From Thermodesulfovibrionia bacterium (GTDB lineage: Bacteria; Nitrospirota; Thermodesulfovibrionia; UBA6902), in NCBI GenBank assembly GCA_947258735.1, contig CAMYJJ010000038.1:1-16495 (forward strand): 16,495 nucleotides of DNA, read 5' to 3'. Below, piece after piece: positions 7,012 to 14,299 of this stretch. The translations under genes were made by a program, and so were the position numbers. Position 1 is the stretch's first letter. Every line of letters starts with the position of its first letter. The notes below the pieces were generated by a model that ran no database searches, was not told the DNA's origin, and saw only the letters and a list, made by a program, of their open reading frames with translations.

Positions 7012-7602
7012 TTGGGGCACAGAGAGTTGATCGAAAGTCTCCGTAAAGATGGAGAGGAGACCATTAACCGGCTGTGGAGTGAGGTTAAAGCTGAAGCCGA
7101 AGAGATCGATGCGGAGACATCCCGGAGAATCAGGGAATTAGAAGAGACGTATCAAAAGAAGCAGCAGGCAGCTGCAGAGAAAGAGGAAGCGTCAATTATT
7201 GCAGGGGGAAAAAACAGGGCACATATAATAAAACTCTCTGCAGAAAGGGCCCTTTCAGAAAGACTTTTTCCGCTGGCCCTGTCCTGCCTTCCCGAACTGA
7301 GAGGTCCCGGATATATGGATGCGTTTTCCCTGCTCGTAAAAGAACTCCCTCATATACACTGGAAGGATGTACGTGTAGCCCCTCAGGATCTGAAAATTGC
7401 CCAGGAACACTTCCCGGATGCACACTGTATCCCCGATGATACGATATCCGGAGGCCTTGAAGTCATCCGCGATGATGGGAGAGTATCAATTGCCAACACA
7501 TTTGAAAAAAGACTGGAAAAAGCATGGGAAGACCTTCTGCCATTATTAATCAGCAGTGTTTATAAAGAGGTATCAATACATGAACCTTCTTCAAAGCCCT
7601 GA
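7012..7602 (+). CDS. atpE: A/V-type ATPase subunit E (peripheral stalk)
   Basis: Subunit E pairs with H to form the peripheral stalks, and its globular C-terminus binds the top of the A3B3 head. The 196-residue protein starts with a long charged helix (about 1-65, rich in Glu, Lys, Arg and Ala), followed by an alpha/beta domain. The stretch DDTISGGLEVIRDDGRVSIANTFEKRLEKAWEDLLPLL (141-178) matches the family's hallmark of a GG-hydrophobic strand and a final helix with N-T-hydrophobic-RL. Translation starts at a TTG, with GGAG at 7001-7004 overlapping the end of atpK and seven bases of spacing. This implies coupling to K translation. Its end overlaps the atpC start by 23 bases. Confidence 0.88.
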   Translation: MGHRELIESLRKDGEETINRLWSEVKAEAEEIDAETSRRIRELEETYQKKQQAAAEKEEASIIAGGKNRAHIIKLSAERALSERLFPLALSCLPELRGPGYMDAFSLLVKELPHIHWKDVRVAPQDLKIAQEHFPDAHCIPDDTISGGLEVIRDDGRVSIANTFEKRLEKAWEDLLPLLISSVYKEVSIHEPSSKP

Positions 7603-8551
7603 TGGAAGCGGGTATCCCGAAGAGTATTTAATAGCAAGGATAAGGGGAAGGCGTGCATGGCTTGTAAAAGAGTGGGATGATATCCTCTCCGGGCCGGTCC
7701 CTGCAGAAGGCATGCTGCCGGCATATTACGGAGCTCTGGCAGCTGAATATGCAAAAGAAAGTGTATGGAAACGCATGTTACAGGAGTTCAGATGGGTCTA
7801 TTTTCAGATGAACAGGGGGTTGAGACATATCTTCAATCCGTTCTATTTATATTTTGAAACAAAAACCATAGTCCTGTGTTTGAGGCATAAGATAGAGAAA
7901 GAAAGGACAACAGAAGCGGATGACCTCCTGTTATTCAGCCTCCTTTCAAGAGAAGTAATGGACGTCCTGAAGAGAGAAGCAGATCTGCCTTTCATACTTG
8001 AAGAATTTGAAAAAAAGTTTTTATCTCCCGGGGGCAAACCTGTCGGGCTGAAAGAGATATTGGCACAGGAAGGGTTAAAAGGGATTGAAGAGAAATTAGT
8101 CAATGGCTTTATTGATCAGATCATTACTTCGAAGCTTCACCCCGTAATACATGATTTTTTTGTTTTTCTTATAGACATAAAGAACATCATGACCCTGTAC
8201 AAATATGATAGATGGGATGTAAAGACAGACCCTGTGTTTATTCAGGGCGGCAGCATCAGCGAGTCAATTCTGGGGAAGACGATTCAGGACGGGGGAATAT
8301 CCGGTATCCTCCGGCTTGTCCATCAACGGAGCGGAATCAGCGTGCAGGAGCCGGGTGCATCTGAAATCGAAAACACTCTGTTTGCCGGTCTGACAAAAAA
8401 CCTGAGAATGAAAGCGAGAGAAGGCTCCAGGGCCGGATTGATTCTGGATTATCTCTGGAAGATATCTATTGAGGCACGGAATTTCAGTATCCTTTTGTAC
8501 AGCAGGGACGTTGAAAAAACAAATCTCCGTAAGGAACTGGTGATCTTATGA
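7580..8551 (+). CDS. atpC: A/V-type ATPase subunit C (central stalk socket, d-like)
   Basis: Subunit C is the funnel that docks the central shaft (D, F) onto the K ring. It has 323 residues from the ATG at 7580, which has AGAGG nine bases upstream. A GTG at 7556 would add eight residues but lacks a comparable ribosome-binding site. The protein is mostly alpha-helical without membrane helices. The family feature is three related helical segments, and the pattern YLIARIRGRRAWLV near the N-terminus, HDFFVFLIDIKNIMTLYKY in the middle and LDYLWKISIEARNFSILLYSR at the C-terminus fits it. The last of these matches the common E-hydrophobic-N-hydrophobic-R ending of the family. The gene overlaps atpE by 23 bases and atpF by four (ATGA). 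Confidence 0.88.
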   Translation: MNLLQSPDGSGYPEEYLIARIRGRRAWLVKEWDDILSGPVPAEGMLPAYYGALAAEYAKESVWKRMLQEFRWVYFQMNRGLRHIFNPFYLYFETKTIVLCLRHKIEKERTTEADDLLLFSLLSREVMDVLKREADLPFILEEFEKKFLSPGGKPVGLKEILAQEGLKGIEEKLVNGFIDQIITSKLHPVIHDFFVFLIDIKNIMTLYKYDRWDVKTDPVFIQGGSISESILGKTIQDGGISGILRLVHQRSGISVQEPGASEIENTLFAGLTKNLRMKAREGSRAGLILDYLWKISIEARNFSILLYSRDVEKTNLRKELVIL

Positions 8552-8868
8552 GCAGAATTGTAATTATGACCCCGACTGATGCAGAATTCGGTTTCAAACT
8601 CACTGGTGTAAGTCATGTAACAGCGAGAGAAGAAGATGCAGAGATCACGATCCGGAAAATCACACACGAACCTGATACAGGACTGCTGGTCATTGATGAG
8701 CAGCTCATAAAAGCAGTTCCTGAAGATAGACTGAAAGAGATCGAAAAATCATGGCACGGGATATTGGTTGTCCTGCCGTCACCGGAGAGACCCGAGGCCG
8801 AAACCGAGGACTATGCCGTACGGTTGATCAGGCGGGCAATAGGATACCATGTGAGGCTGAGAATATGA
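8548..8868 (+). CDS. atpF: A/V-type ATPase subunit F (central stalk)
   Basis: Subunit F binds the central shaft D and helps regulate rotation. It has 106 residues, the usual length. The fold is visible as alternating strands and helices: an N-terminal strand (RIVIMTPTDAEFGFKLTGV), a second strand ending in TGLLVIDEQL, a third ending GILVVLPSP, and a C-terminal helix YAVRLIRRAIGYHVRL. The early pattern of a strand followed by D-x-x-x-GF-x-L-x-G is the family signature. The ATG overlaps the atpC stop (ATGA at 8548-8551), and the stop overlaps the atpA start in the same way, so translation of C, F and A is probably coupled. Confidence 0.92.
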   Translation: MSRIVIMTPTDAEFGFKLTGVSHVTAREEDAEITIRKITHEPDTGLLVIDEQLIKAVPEDRLKEIEKSWHGILVVLPSPERPEAETEDYAVRLIRRAIGYHVRLRI

Positions 8869-10487
8869 CAGGCAGAATAACAGGCATATCAGGCCCGACA
8901 GTACGTACTGATGTAAAGGGATTAAAACTGTATGAAAGGGTATTTGTCGGCAATGCCATGCTTACGGGTGAGGTGGTAAGGATCGAGAAAGACAGCTCAG
9001 TAGTTCAGGTATATGAAGATACCCGGGGACTTGCTATTGATGAACCTGTAAAAGCAACAGGCATGCCGCTTACCGTGAGACTCGGTCCCGGACTCCTTTC
9101 CGGAATATTCGACGGTCTTCAGCGGCCGCTTCAAAGACTGAAGGAAGAATCCGGACCTTTTATTAAAGGGGTAAAAGAGCTGAGCGCACTGGATACATCC
9201 GGAAAGTGGACATTTCATGCTGTCAGGAAAAAAGGAGACGAGGTCACCGCAGGAGAAATCATCGGATACGTTAAAGAAGGCCCGTTTGAACATTACATCT
9301 CCTGTCCGGCAGATGCAAGGGGAAGAATTTCATGGATTGCAGAACATGAGATACGCCTTGATCGGCCGATAGGAGTACTGGAAGACGGATCGGAAATCCC
9401 GGGATTTTATGACTGGCCTGTACGGGTCCCTCTCCCTTATAAAATAAAGAATTCTCCTTCAGAACCATTGGTGACGGGACAGCGGATCATAGACTTCCTA
9501 TTCACTGTTGCAAAGGGAGGAACTGCAATCATGCCGGGCGGATTCGGAACAGGCAAAACCATTCTTGAGCAATCCATTGCAAAGTTTGCAGATATTGATA
9601 TTGTCGTATATGCAGGCTGCGGTGAGCGGGGGAATGAGATGGCAGAGCTCATTGAAGAGTTTGAACTGCTGAAAGACCCTTGGACAAAAAGGACGCTGAT
9701 GGAAAGAACGATCCTCTGCGTAAATACGTCAAATATGCCGGTTGCTGCACGAGAGGCGTCTATCTATACTGCAGTGACCATGGCTGAATATTACAGGGAT
9801 ATGGGGCTTCATGTACTTTTTCTCGCTGACAGCATATCACGTTGGGCAGAAGCGCTGAGGGAGATATCATCGTCCCTTGAGGAGCTTCCGGGCGAGGAAG
9901 GATACCCCACCTACCTTGCGTCCCGGCTGTCAGGTTTTCTTGAACGGGCAGGTGTTGTTGAAACGAACAGTGGAAAGACCGGCTCGCTGAGTATGATACT
10001 TTCTGTTTCCCCTCCGGGCGGCGACTTCACAGAGCCTGTCACGCAGTCATGTCTGAGGACCTCCGGGGCTTTTCTCATGCTTGATACATCACTTGCTCAC
10101 AGAAGACACTTTCCTGCCATCAACTGGTTTCAGAGTTATTCTTTGTATGGGGCCGGACTGCAGGAACACCAGACGGAAAAGGTATCACCTGAATGGGAGG
10201 AGGCCGTATCAATGTGTAATGGGATACTGCAGAAAGAAGAGACCCTTAGAGAAGTAGCAGAGATTGTGGGAGTTGAAGGCCTGCAGGACGCAGACAGGCT
10301 GTTGATGCATACAGCGGAGATGATCAGGATGAAGTTTCTCTGCCAGAACGCCTATACTGATGATGCCTTCTCACCACCTGACCAGACACTCTCATTAATC
10401 AGGGAGATACTGGCCTTTTATAAAACCGCAGATGAAAAATTAAAGCAGGGTGTTCAATTAGATGAAATTTTAAAAAACCGAAATTAG
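8865..10487 (+). CDS. atpA: A/V-type ATPase catalytic subunit A, short C-terminus
   Basis: This is the catalytic subunit of the A3B3 head, which hydrolyses or makes ATP. I start it at the ATG at 8865, which overlaps the atpF stop (ATGA). An upstream in-frame ATG at 8751 lies inside atpF and adds residues unlike the family. The protein then has 540 residues. The P-loop GGFGTGKT is at 225-232 with Lys231, the catalytic GER glutamate is Glu254, and NTSNMPVAAREASIYTAVTMAEYYRD and SRWAEALREISSSLEELPGEEGYPTYLASRL are hallmark motifs. The A-specific inserted domain lies at about 110-200. The protein ends YKTADEKLKQGVQLDEILKNRN, whereas Thermus AtpA (578 residues) continues about 40 residues beyond the equivalent DEIL. 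The stop codon coincides with the first base of a heptad-repeat array. Confidence 0.96.
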   Translation: MTGRITGISGPTVRTDVKGLKLYERVFVGNAMLTGEVVRIEKDSSVVQVYEDTRGLAIDEPVKATGMPLTVRLGPGLLSGIFDGLQRPLQRLKEESGPFIKGVKELSALDTSGKWTFHAVRKKGDEVTAGEIIGYVKEGPFEHYISCPADARGRISWIAEHEIRLDRPIGVLEDGSEIPGFYDWPVRVPLPYKIKNSPSEPLVTGQRIIDFLFTVAKGGTAIMPGGFGTGKTILEQSIAKFADIDIVVYAGCGERGNEMAELIEEFELLKDPWTKRTLMERTILCVNTSNMPVAAREASIYTAVTMAEYYRDMGLHVLFLADSISRWAEALREISSSLEELPGEEGYPTYLASRLSGFLERAGVVETNSGKTGSLSMILSVSPPGGDFTEPVTQSCLRTSGAFLMLDTSLAHRRHFPAINWFQSYSLYGAGLQEHQTEKVSPEWEEAVSMCNGILQKEETLREVAEIVGVEGLQDADRLLMHTAEMIRMKFLCQNAYTDDAFSPPDQTLSLIREILAFYKTADEKLKQGVQLDEILKNRN

Positions 10488-10579
10488 TTATACGTTATAT
10501 GTTATATGTGTTACGGACACAACCTAACTTATTGCCTCTTTATTCGAATAACGAATAACTTATAACGATTAACGATAAC
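10487..10579. repeat. Heptad-repeat array in the atpA-atpB gap
   Basis: The left arm at 10487-10514 is GTTATAC, GTTATAT, GTTATAT and a degenerate GTGTTAC. Its first G is also the last base of the atpA TAG stop. The right arm at 10546-10579 is GAATAAC, GAATAAC, TTATAAC, GATTAAC and a 6-base GATAAC. The 31-base core between them is unlike that of the atpI-atpK copies. The right arm ends three bases before the atpB ATG and occupies the place where a Shine-Dalgarno would sit. Confidence 0.85.
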
Positions 10580-10582
10580 ACT

Positions 10583-11944
10583 ATGAGACTTTCTGAACAC
10601 AGATACGGCACTATCACTTCCATAGCAGGGCCGCTCCTGTTTGTGCATGATGTAATGAGCTCGCGAATAGGAGAGGTGGTAAAGGTACAGACACCTGACA
10701 ACAGGCAGCTGGACGGCGAGGTCCTGGAAATACATGGAGATACCGTGCTGATCGAAGTATACGCTGAAACTCACGGACTCGATATCCAGCATACAACAGT
10801 TGTATTTACGGACTCTGTTAAAAGGTCTCCTCTTTCGCCCGATATGATCGGAAGGGTATTTAACGGTTCCTTTCAGCCAAAGGATGGGTTCCCCATGTTT
10901 CTGCCAGAGAAGTGGTCGCCTATCACGGGCTTCCCCATGAATCCTTCTGCACGGGCGAGGCCTGTGGAGTTTATCGAAACAGGGGTTTCTGTTATTGACG
11001 GCCTCAACACCCTTGTCAAAGGCCAGAAGCTCCCGGTGTTTTCCTGTTCAGGACTGCCGTCAAAGGAGGTCGTTGCAGCAGTACTGAAAAATGCCAGACT
11101 TATCGGTAGGGAGGAAGGTGCCCGGGATGAGCATACAACACGGCACGGCAGTGATTTTATCGTTGTGTTTGCAGCACTGGGGTTGACCTTTTATGAATAC
11201 TCCTTTTACAAAAGGGTGATCGATGAGATGCAGTCAGGGTTTGTCGCCTTTGTAAACATGGCGGATGAGCCGGTTATGGAAAGGCTCCTTGCACCGAGGT
11301 TTGCGCTCAGTGTCGCCGAGTATCTCGCCTTTGATAAAGGGATGGATGTCCTGGTGATCATAACCGACATGACAAACTACTGTGATGCATTACGTGAGGT
11401 CTCCACGGCACGAGAAGAACTGCCCGGCAGAAGGGGCTATCCCGGATACATGTATTCAGACCTTGCATCACTGTACGAACGGGCCGGCCGCATCCGGGAA
11501 CAGGAGGGATCAGTCACCATGCTCCCTGTTGTGACCATGCCCGAAGACGACATCACACATCCCATCCCTGACCTCACCGGCTACATTACTGAGGGACAGA
11601 TTGTGTTGAGCCGGGAGCTTCACCAGAAAGGCATTTTCCCGCCTGTGGATGTGCTTCCAAGCCTGTCAAGATTGATGCAGAGAGGGATAGGCAAGGGACA
11701 TACAAGAGAAGACCACCGGCATATATCGAACCTTCTCTATAAGTATTACGCAAAAGGGAGAGACCTGAGAAGACTGGAGGCTATAGTCGGGAGGGAAGGA
11801 ATGACAGAAAATGACAAAGAGATGCTTAACTTTGCAGATTCATTTGAAGGTGAATTTCTGAAGCAGGGAGCAGACAGGAGGAGCATTATTGAAACCCTTG
11901 ATACAGGATTAGATCTCCTGAAGCGTTTTAAGCTTGAAAAATAA
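10583..11944 (+). CDS. atpB: A/V-type ATPase non-catalytic nucleotide-binding subunit B
   Basis: Subunit B alternates with A in the head and contributes arginines to the catalytic sites, but does not itself turn over ATP. The 453-residue length is close to normal. The degenerate P-loop region is FSCSGLPSKEVVAAVLKNARL, typical of B subunits, which lack the GxxxxGKT loop. Other family motifs are ETGVSVIDGLNTLVKGQKLPVF, FVNMADEPVMERLLAPRFALSVAEYLAF, TDMTNYCDALREVSTAREELPGRRGYPGYMYSDLASLYERAGR and MPEDDITHPIPDLTGYITEGQI. The ATG follows the family-like beginning (MRLSEHRYGTITSIAGPLLFV) and an in-frame stop at 10556-10558 blocks extension upstream. No Shine-Dalgarno precedes it, because the heptad array ends three bases before the ATG. 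Translation initiation must therefore be weak, unusual or coupled. Confidence 0.95.
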   Translation: MRLSEHRYGTITSIAGPLLFVHDVMSSRIGEVVKVQTPDNRQLDGEVLEIHGDTVLIEVYAETHGLDIQHTTVVFTDSVKRSPLSPDMIGRVFNGSFQPKDGFPMFLPEKWSPITGFPMNPSARARPVEFIETGVSVIDGLNTLVKGQKLPVFSCSGLPSKEVVAAVLKNARLIGREEGARDEHTTRHGSDFIVVFAALGLTFYEYSFYKRVIDEMQSGFVAFVNMADEPVMERLLAPRFALSVAEYLAFDKGMDVLVIITDMTNYCDALREVSTAREELPGRRGYPGYMYSDLASLYERAGRIREQEGSVTMLPVVTMPEDDITHPIPDLTGYITEGQIVLSRELHQKGIFPPVDVLPSLSRLMQRGIGKGHTREDHRHISNLLYKYYAKGRDLRRLEAIVGREGMTENDKEMLNFADSFEGEFLKQGADRRSIIETLDTGLDLLKRFKLEK

Positions 11945-11958
11945 ATCTTATGAAGTCC

Positions 11959-12051
11959 GTTATCCGTTATATGTTGTACGTATAATAAAAACGGAGGAAC
12001 TATTGCAAGTTTTTACGAATAACTTTTAACAAATAACTTATAACAAATAGC
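11959..12051. repeat. Heptad-repeat array in the atpB-atpD gap, with a nested hairpin
   Basis: The left arm at 11959-11986 is GTTATCC, GTTATAT, GTTGTAC and GTATAAT, decaying from left to right. The right arm at 12017-12051 is GAATAAC, TTTTAAC, AAATAAC, TTATAAC and AAATAGC, five units ending one base before the atpD ATG. Between the arms, TAAAAAC (11986-11992) pairs with GTTTTTA (12009-12015). The 16-base loop of that hairpin begins with GGAGG, a good Shine-Dalgarno. The core has no likeness to the atpI-atpK cores. Confidence 0.85.
12003..12029 (+). other. Possible 8-codon leader ORF upstream of atpD
   Basis: GGAGG at 11993-11997 is followed after five bases by TTG at 12003, which opens a frame of eight codons (TTG CAA GTT TTT ACG AAT, then AAC TTT) and stops at TAA 12027-12029, 23 bases before the atpD ATG. 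It is in a different frame from atpD. It may be a chance result of repeat insertion behind an old ribosome-binding site, or a reinitiation leader. There is no evidence that it is translated. Confidence 0.25.
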
Positions 12052-12052
12052 A

Positions 12053-12679
12053 ATGATCATCCACCCTACAAGAACAAATTTACTGACGCTGAAAGAAAAA
12101 TCAAAGTCCGTCATCAACAGTGTCGGGATCCTCAAGGCACGGAGACAGGCTCTTATCAGGGAGTTCCTCAACACAACGGTCCCTTTTATGCGGTCAAGGG
12201 AAGATATAAGGAAGACATACGGCAAGGCCCTTGATGAACTTGCTTTAAGTCTGGGGCATGAAGGGAAAACTACTATAAAGTCAATAGCCGTTGCAACAGA
12301 GAGGGATGTTAATGTAGATATTGTTGAAAAGAGCATCTGGGGTCTCAAGTACAAGGACATTATTGTTCACAATGAACCGGTGAGAGACCCGGATAAACGA
12401 GGATACGATTTCCTGGGAACAACTCCGCACCTTGAGGAAAGCACCTACCTTTTTGAACGAATACTGGAATTAATGATCGAGCTTGCGGCCTACGAGAATA
12501 AATTAAAGAGGCTCAGTGATGAAATCCTGAATATTACACGGAAGATGAAGGTGCTGGAGGAACGGATGCTGCCTGAACTTACATATCAAATCAAGACGAT
12601 TGCACAATATATTAATGAACGGGAGAGGGAAAGCTATTTCAGGCTGAAAAAATTCAAGGAGCATACGGCTTCAAAATGA
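12053..12679 (+). CDS. atpD: A/V-type ATPase subunit D (central shaft)
   Basis: Subunit D is the long coiled-coil shaft, counterpart of F1 gamma, that turns inside the A3B3 head. It has 208 residues. The start is set by the family opening IHPTRTNLLTLKEKSKSVINSVGILKARRQALIREF, where the PTR and the K-x-R-x-L-I pattern are the signature. An in-frame stop at 12041-12043 prevents any longer start. The second long helix (about 140-205, ELAAYENKLKRLSDEILNITRKMKVLEERMLPELTYQIKTIAQYINERERESYFRLKKFK) matches the family's conserved end. No Shine-Dalgarno lies in front of the ATG, because the heptad array ends one base away. The nearest good one is about 55 bases upstream and serves another frame. This is the last ATPase gene. 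Confidence 0.94.
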   Translation: MIIHPTRTNLLTLKEKSKSVINSVGILKARRQALIREFLNTTVPFMRSREDIRKTYGKALDELALSLGHEGKTTIKSIAVATERDVNVDIVEKSIWGLKYKDIIVHNEPVRDPDKRGYDFLGTTPHLEESTYLFERILELMIELAAYENKLKRLSDEILNITRKMKVLEERMLPELTYQIKTIAQYINERERESYFRLKKFKEHTASK

Positions 12680-12810
12680 ATAGGCCGCCCATATAAAGGC
12701 TCTTTGTCAAGCAATAATCACCGAACACGTAAACAGGAACGTATCAGGATTATTTTAGTTGCCGAAAGTTCTTACCATTGGCGATCTTTCATTAAGTCTC
12801 GCTTCCCAGG

Positions 12811-12825
12811 GCCTGAGGGTCAGGC
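12811..12825. repeat. Small perfect inverted repeat in the convergent atpD-iminopeptidase gap
   Basis: GCCTGA at 12811-12816 and TCAGGC at 12820-12825 are perfect complements around a GGG loop. No run of T follows on either strand, so it is not a standard intrinsic terminator, though it might act as a transcript 3'-end hairpin. Confidence 0.4.
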
Positions 12826-12856
12826 ATGTAATTATGGCGTTTACTGTATAAACTCT

Positions 12857-12878
12857 AAAAAAAGATCTGTCCCTCAGA
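12857..12878 (-). terminator. Weak terminator-like signal after the iminopeptidase gene
   Basis: On the minus strand, a short stem TCTG/CAGA (12875-12878 with 12866-12869, 5-base loop) is followed by ATC and then seven T residues (12863-12857). The T-tract is good but the stem is only four pairs, so termination efficiency is doubtful. It lies a few bases past the iminopeptidase stop at 12884. Confidence 0.3.
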
Positions 12879-12883
12879 CTTTG

Positions 12884-13840
12884 CTAATACTTCTTAAAAT
12901 CCTCTGATGCCTGAACAAGTTCGTGGATCATTCCCTTATCAGCCGGCGAATGGGCACCGTCCGGCACGATCCGCAGGTCCGATTCCGGAAGGGCTTTATG
13001 CAGGTCCCATGCAGAGACCACGGGACAGACAATATCGTGCCGTCCCTGTACAATACGGCAGGGTATTTTTTTTATTAGATGGCAGTTATCGATAAGAAAG
13101 TTATCGGATTTCATAAAAAATTTATTATGGGTATAGTGGCACTCAATTCTCCCGATGGAAAGCGCTGTGCCTGCATCCGTCATCTCCTCAAGTGCTTCGG
13201 GGTCGGGCAAAAGGGTCATGATGGAGGCCTCCCATCGCGCCCATGCCCGGGCTGCAGCGAGCTGCTCCTCTTCAGTACCTGATGTCAAAAGATGATAGTA
13301 GGCATCAACATTGTTTATATATGTGTGGCCTGCGATCGGCTCTCTGTAATTTTGCCATTCATCAGGAAAGATCTGCGACGCCCCTCCTTCCTGATGGATC
13401 CATGCAATCTCCTGTTGGCGTGCCAGAAATATGCCGCGGATGATGATGCCGGCGACGCGTTCGGGACAGGTAATTGCGTAACTTAATGCAAGTGTACTCC
13501 CCCAGCTTCCGCCCATAATTATCCAGTCTCTGATGCCGAGATGTATTCTTAGTTTTTCGATGTCTTCAACGAGGTCCCACGTGGTATTATCCTGTAACTC
13601 CGCATGGGGGGTGCTTCGTCCGGCACCGCGCTGGTCCGGGAGGACCACCCGGTAATGAGCAGAATCAAAAAAACGCCGGTATACAGGCAGAATGCCCACA
13701 CCCGGACCGCCGTGAAGAAACAGCGCAGGACGGCCTGAGGGATTACCAACCTCCTCGTAATGAATAGTATGAAGGTCTGAAACCTTTAGATAATCGGTGT
13801 TATATGGCTCTGTCTCAGGGAATAATGTCCGCATGTTCAT
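12884..13840 (-). CDS. Proline iminopeptidase-like alpha/beta hydrolase
   Basis: This cytoplasmic serine peptidase of family S33 releases N-terminal proline from peptides. It has 318 residues, the usual length. The oxyanion-hole motif HGGPG is at 43-47, DQRGAGRSTPH at 69-79, and the nucleophile elbow GGSWGS at 110-115 with Ser112. The remaining triad members are Asp269 (QGRHDIVCP) and His297 (DGAHSPAD). The cap region contains WARWEASIMTLLPDPE and the acidic segment YRIEC-type SIGRIECHYTHNKFF, which in this family recognises the free proline amine. The opening LFPETEPYNTDYLKVSDLHTIHYEEVGNPSG is characteristic. The start at 13840 has no Shine-Dalgarno. Instead an extended -10 box lies 9 bases upstream, suggesting a leaderless mRNA. 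It is convergent with the ATPase operon and has no clear functional link to it. Confidence 0.93.
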   Translation of the reverse strand: MNMRTLFPETEPYNTDYLKVSDLHTIHYEEVGNPSGRPALFLHGGPGVGILPVYRRFFDSAHYRVVLPDQRGAGRSTPHAELQDNTTWDLVEDIEKLRIHLGIRDWIIMGGSWGSTLALSYAITCPERVAGIIIRGIFLARQQEIAWIHQEGGASQIFPDEWQNYREPIAGHTYINNVDAYYHLLTSGTEEEQLAAARAWARWEASIMTLLPDPEALEEMTDAGTALSIGRIECHYTHNKFFMKSDNFLIDNCHLIKKIPCRIVQGRHDIVCPVVSAWDLHKALPESDLRIVPDGAHSPADKGMIHELVQASEDFKKY

Positions 13841-13849
13841 GACAATTCA

Positions 13850-13858
13850 ATTATAGCA
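13850..13858 (-). promoter_or_regulatory. Extended -10 promoter of the iminopeptidase gene
   Basis: Read on the minus strand, TGCTATAAT is a perfect extended -10 (TG-n-TATAAT) ending nine bases before the ATG at 13840. Transcription would start about seven bases past the box, within a few bases of the ATG, so the mRNA should have almost no leader. No good -35 is visible, which is tolerated by extended -10 promoters. Confidence 0.6.
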
Positions 13859-14299
13859 GAACATTTATCTGCCATATCGAGGTCCGACCCTGATAGGATC
13901 AACTTTCATTCTGAGCCTTTCAAAGAATCTAAATCTGTTGGCAGGTTGGTAGTTTATTAGTCAGAATATAGTTTCAGAATTATGATCTAATTTTCAAGCC
14001 GAATCCGTATGTTTAAAATCGTTATAATTCTCTGTTAGATTGATACTCGGGTTTGACTCAGATTTGAAACTGTTATCTAAAAAGGAACGATACTCAATTC
14101 CACTGATTTTTCAACATTTATCCGCATTATCGTTATTTAGCAAGTAGTTAAAATATTGAAGACTTGTTGAAGTTATCAATGACGTTGAATCAATCTAGGT
14201 GACGCTGATTGCTCGTCGCAATATATTGTTGATGTGGTCTTGATTATAATGATAACCTCCCCTCAAATACCTCATTCTGTTATAATGATACTTAATTTA

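Noticed and set aside
7556..7579. GTG start for atpC giving 331 residues
   Set aside because: The ATG at 7580 has AGAGG nine bases upstream, and the extra eight residues do not resemble the family N-terminus.
8751..8864. Upstream ATG for atpA giving 578 residues
   Set aside because: It lies inside atpF, its added residues are basic and unlike family members, and the ATGA overlap at 8865 is the same junction type as atpC-atpF. The agreement with the Thermus length of 578 is coincidental, because the C-terminus is short.
12704..12907. 67-codon plus-strand ORF after atpD
   Set aside because: It has no ribosome-binding site, its composition is unlike the neighbouring genes, and it overlaps the end of the iminopeptidase gene. 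It is probably chance.
14167..14193. FNR-type operator upstream of the kinase
   Set aside because: The half-sites TTGA/TCAA are present, but the spacing differs from TTGAT-N4-ATCAA, so they do not match.
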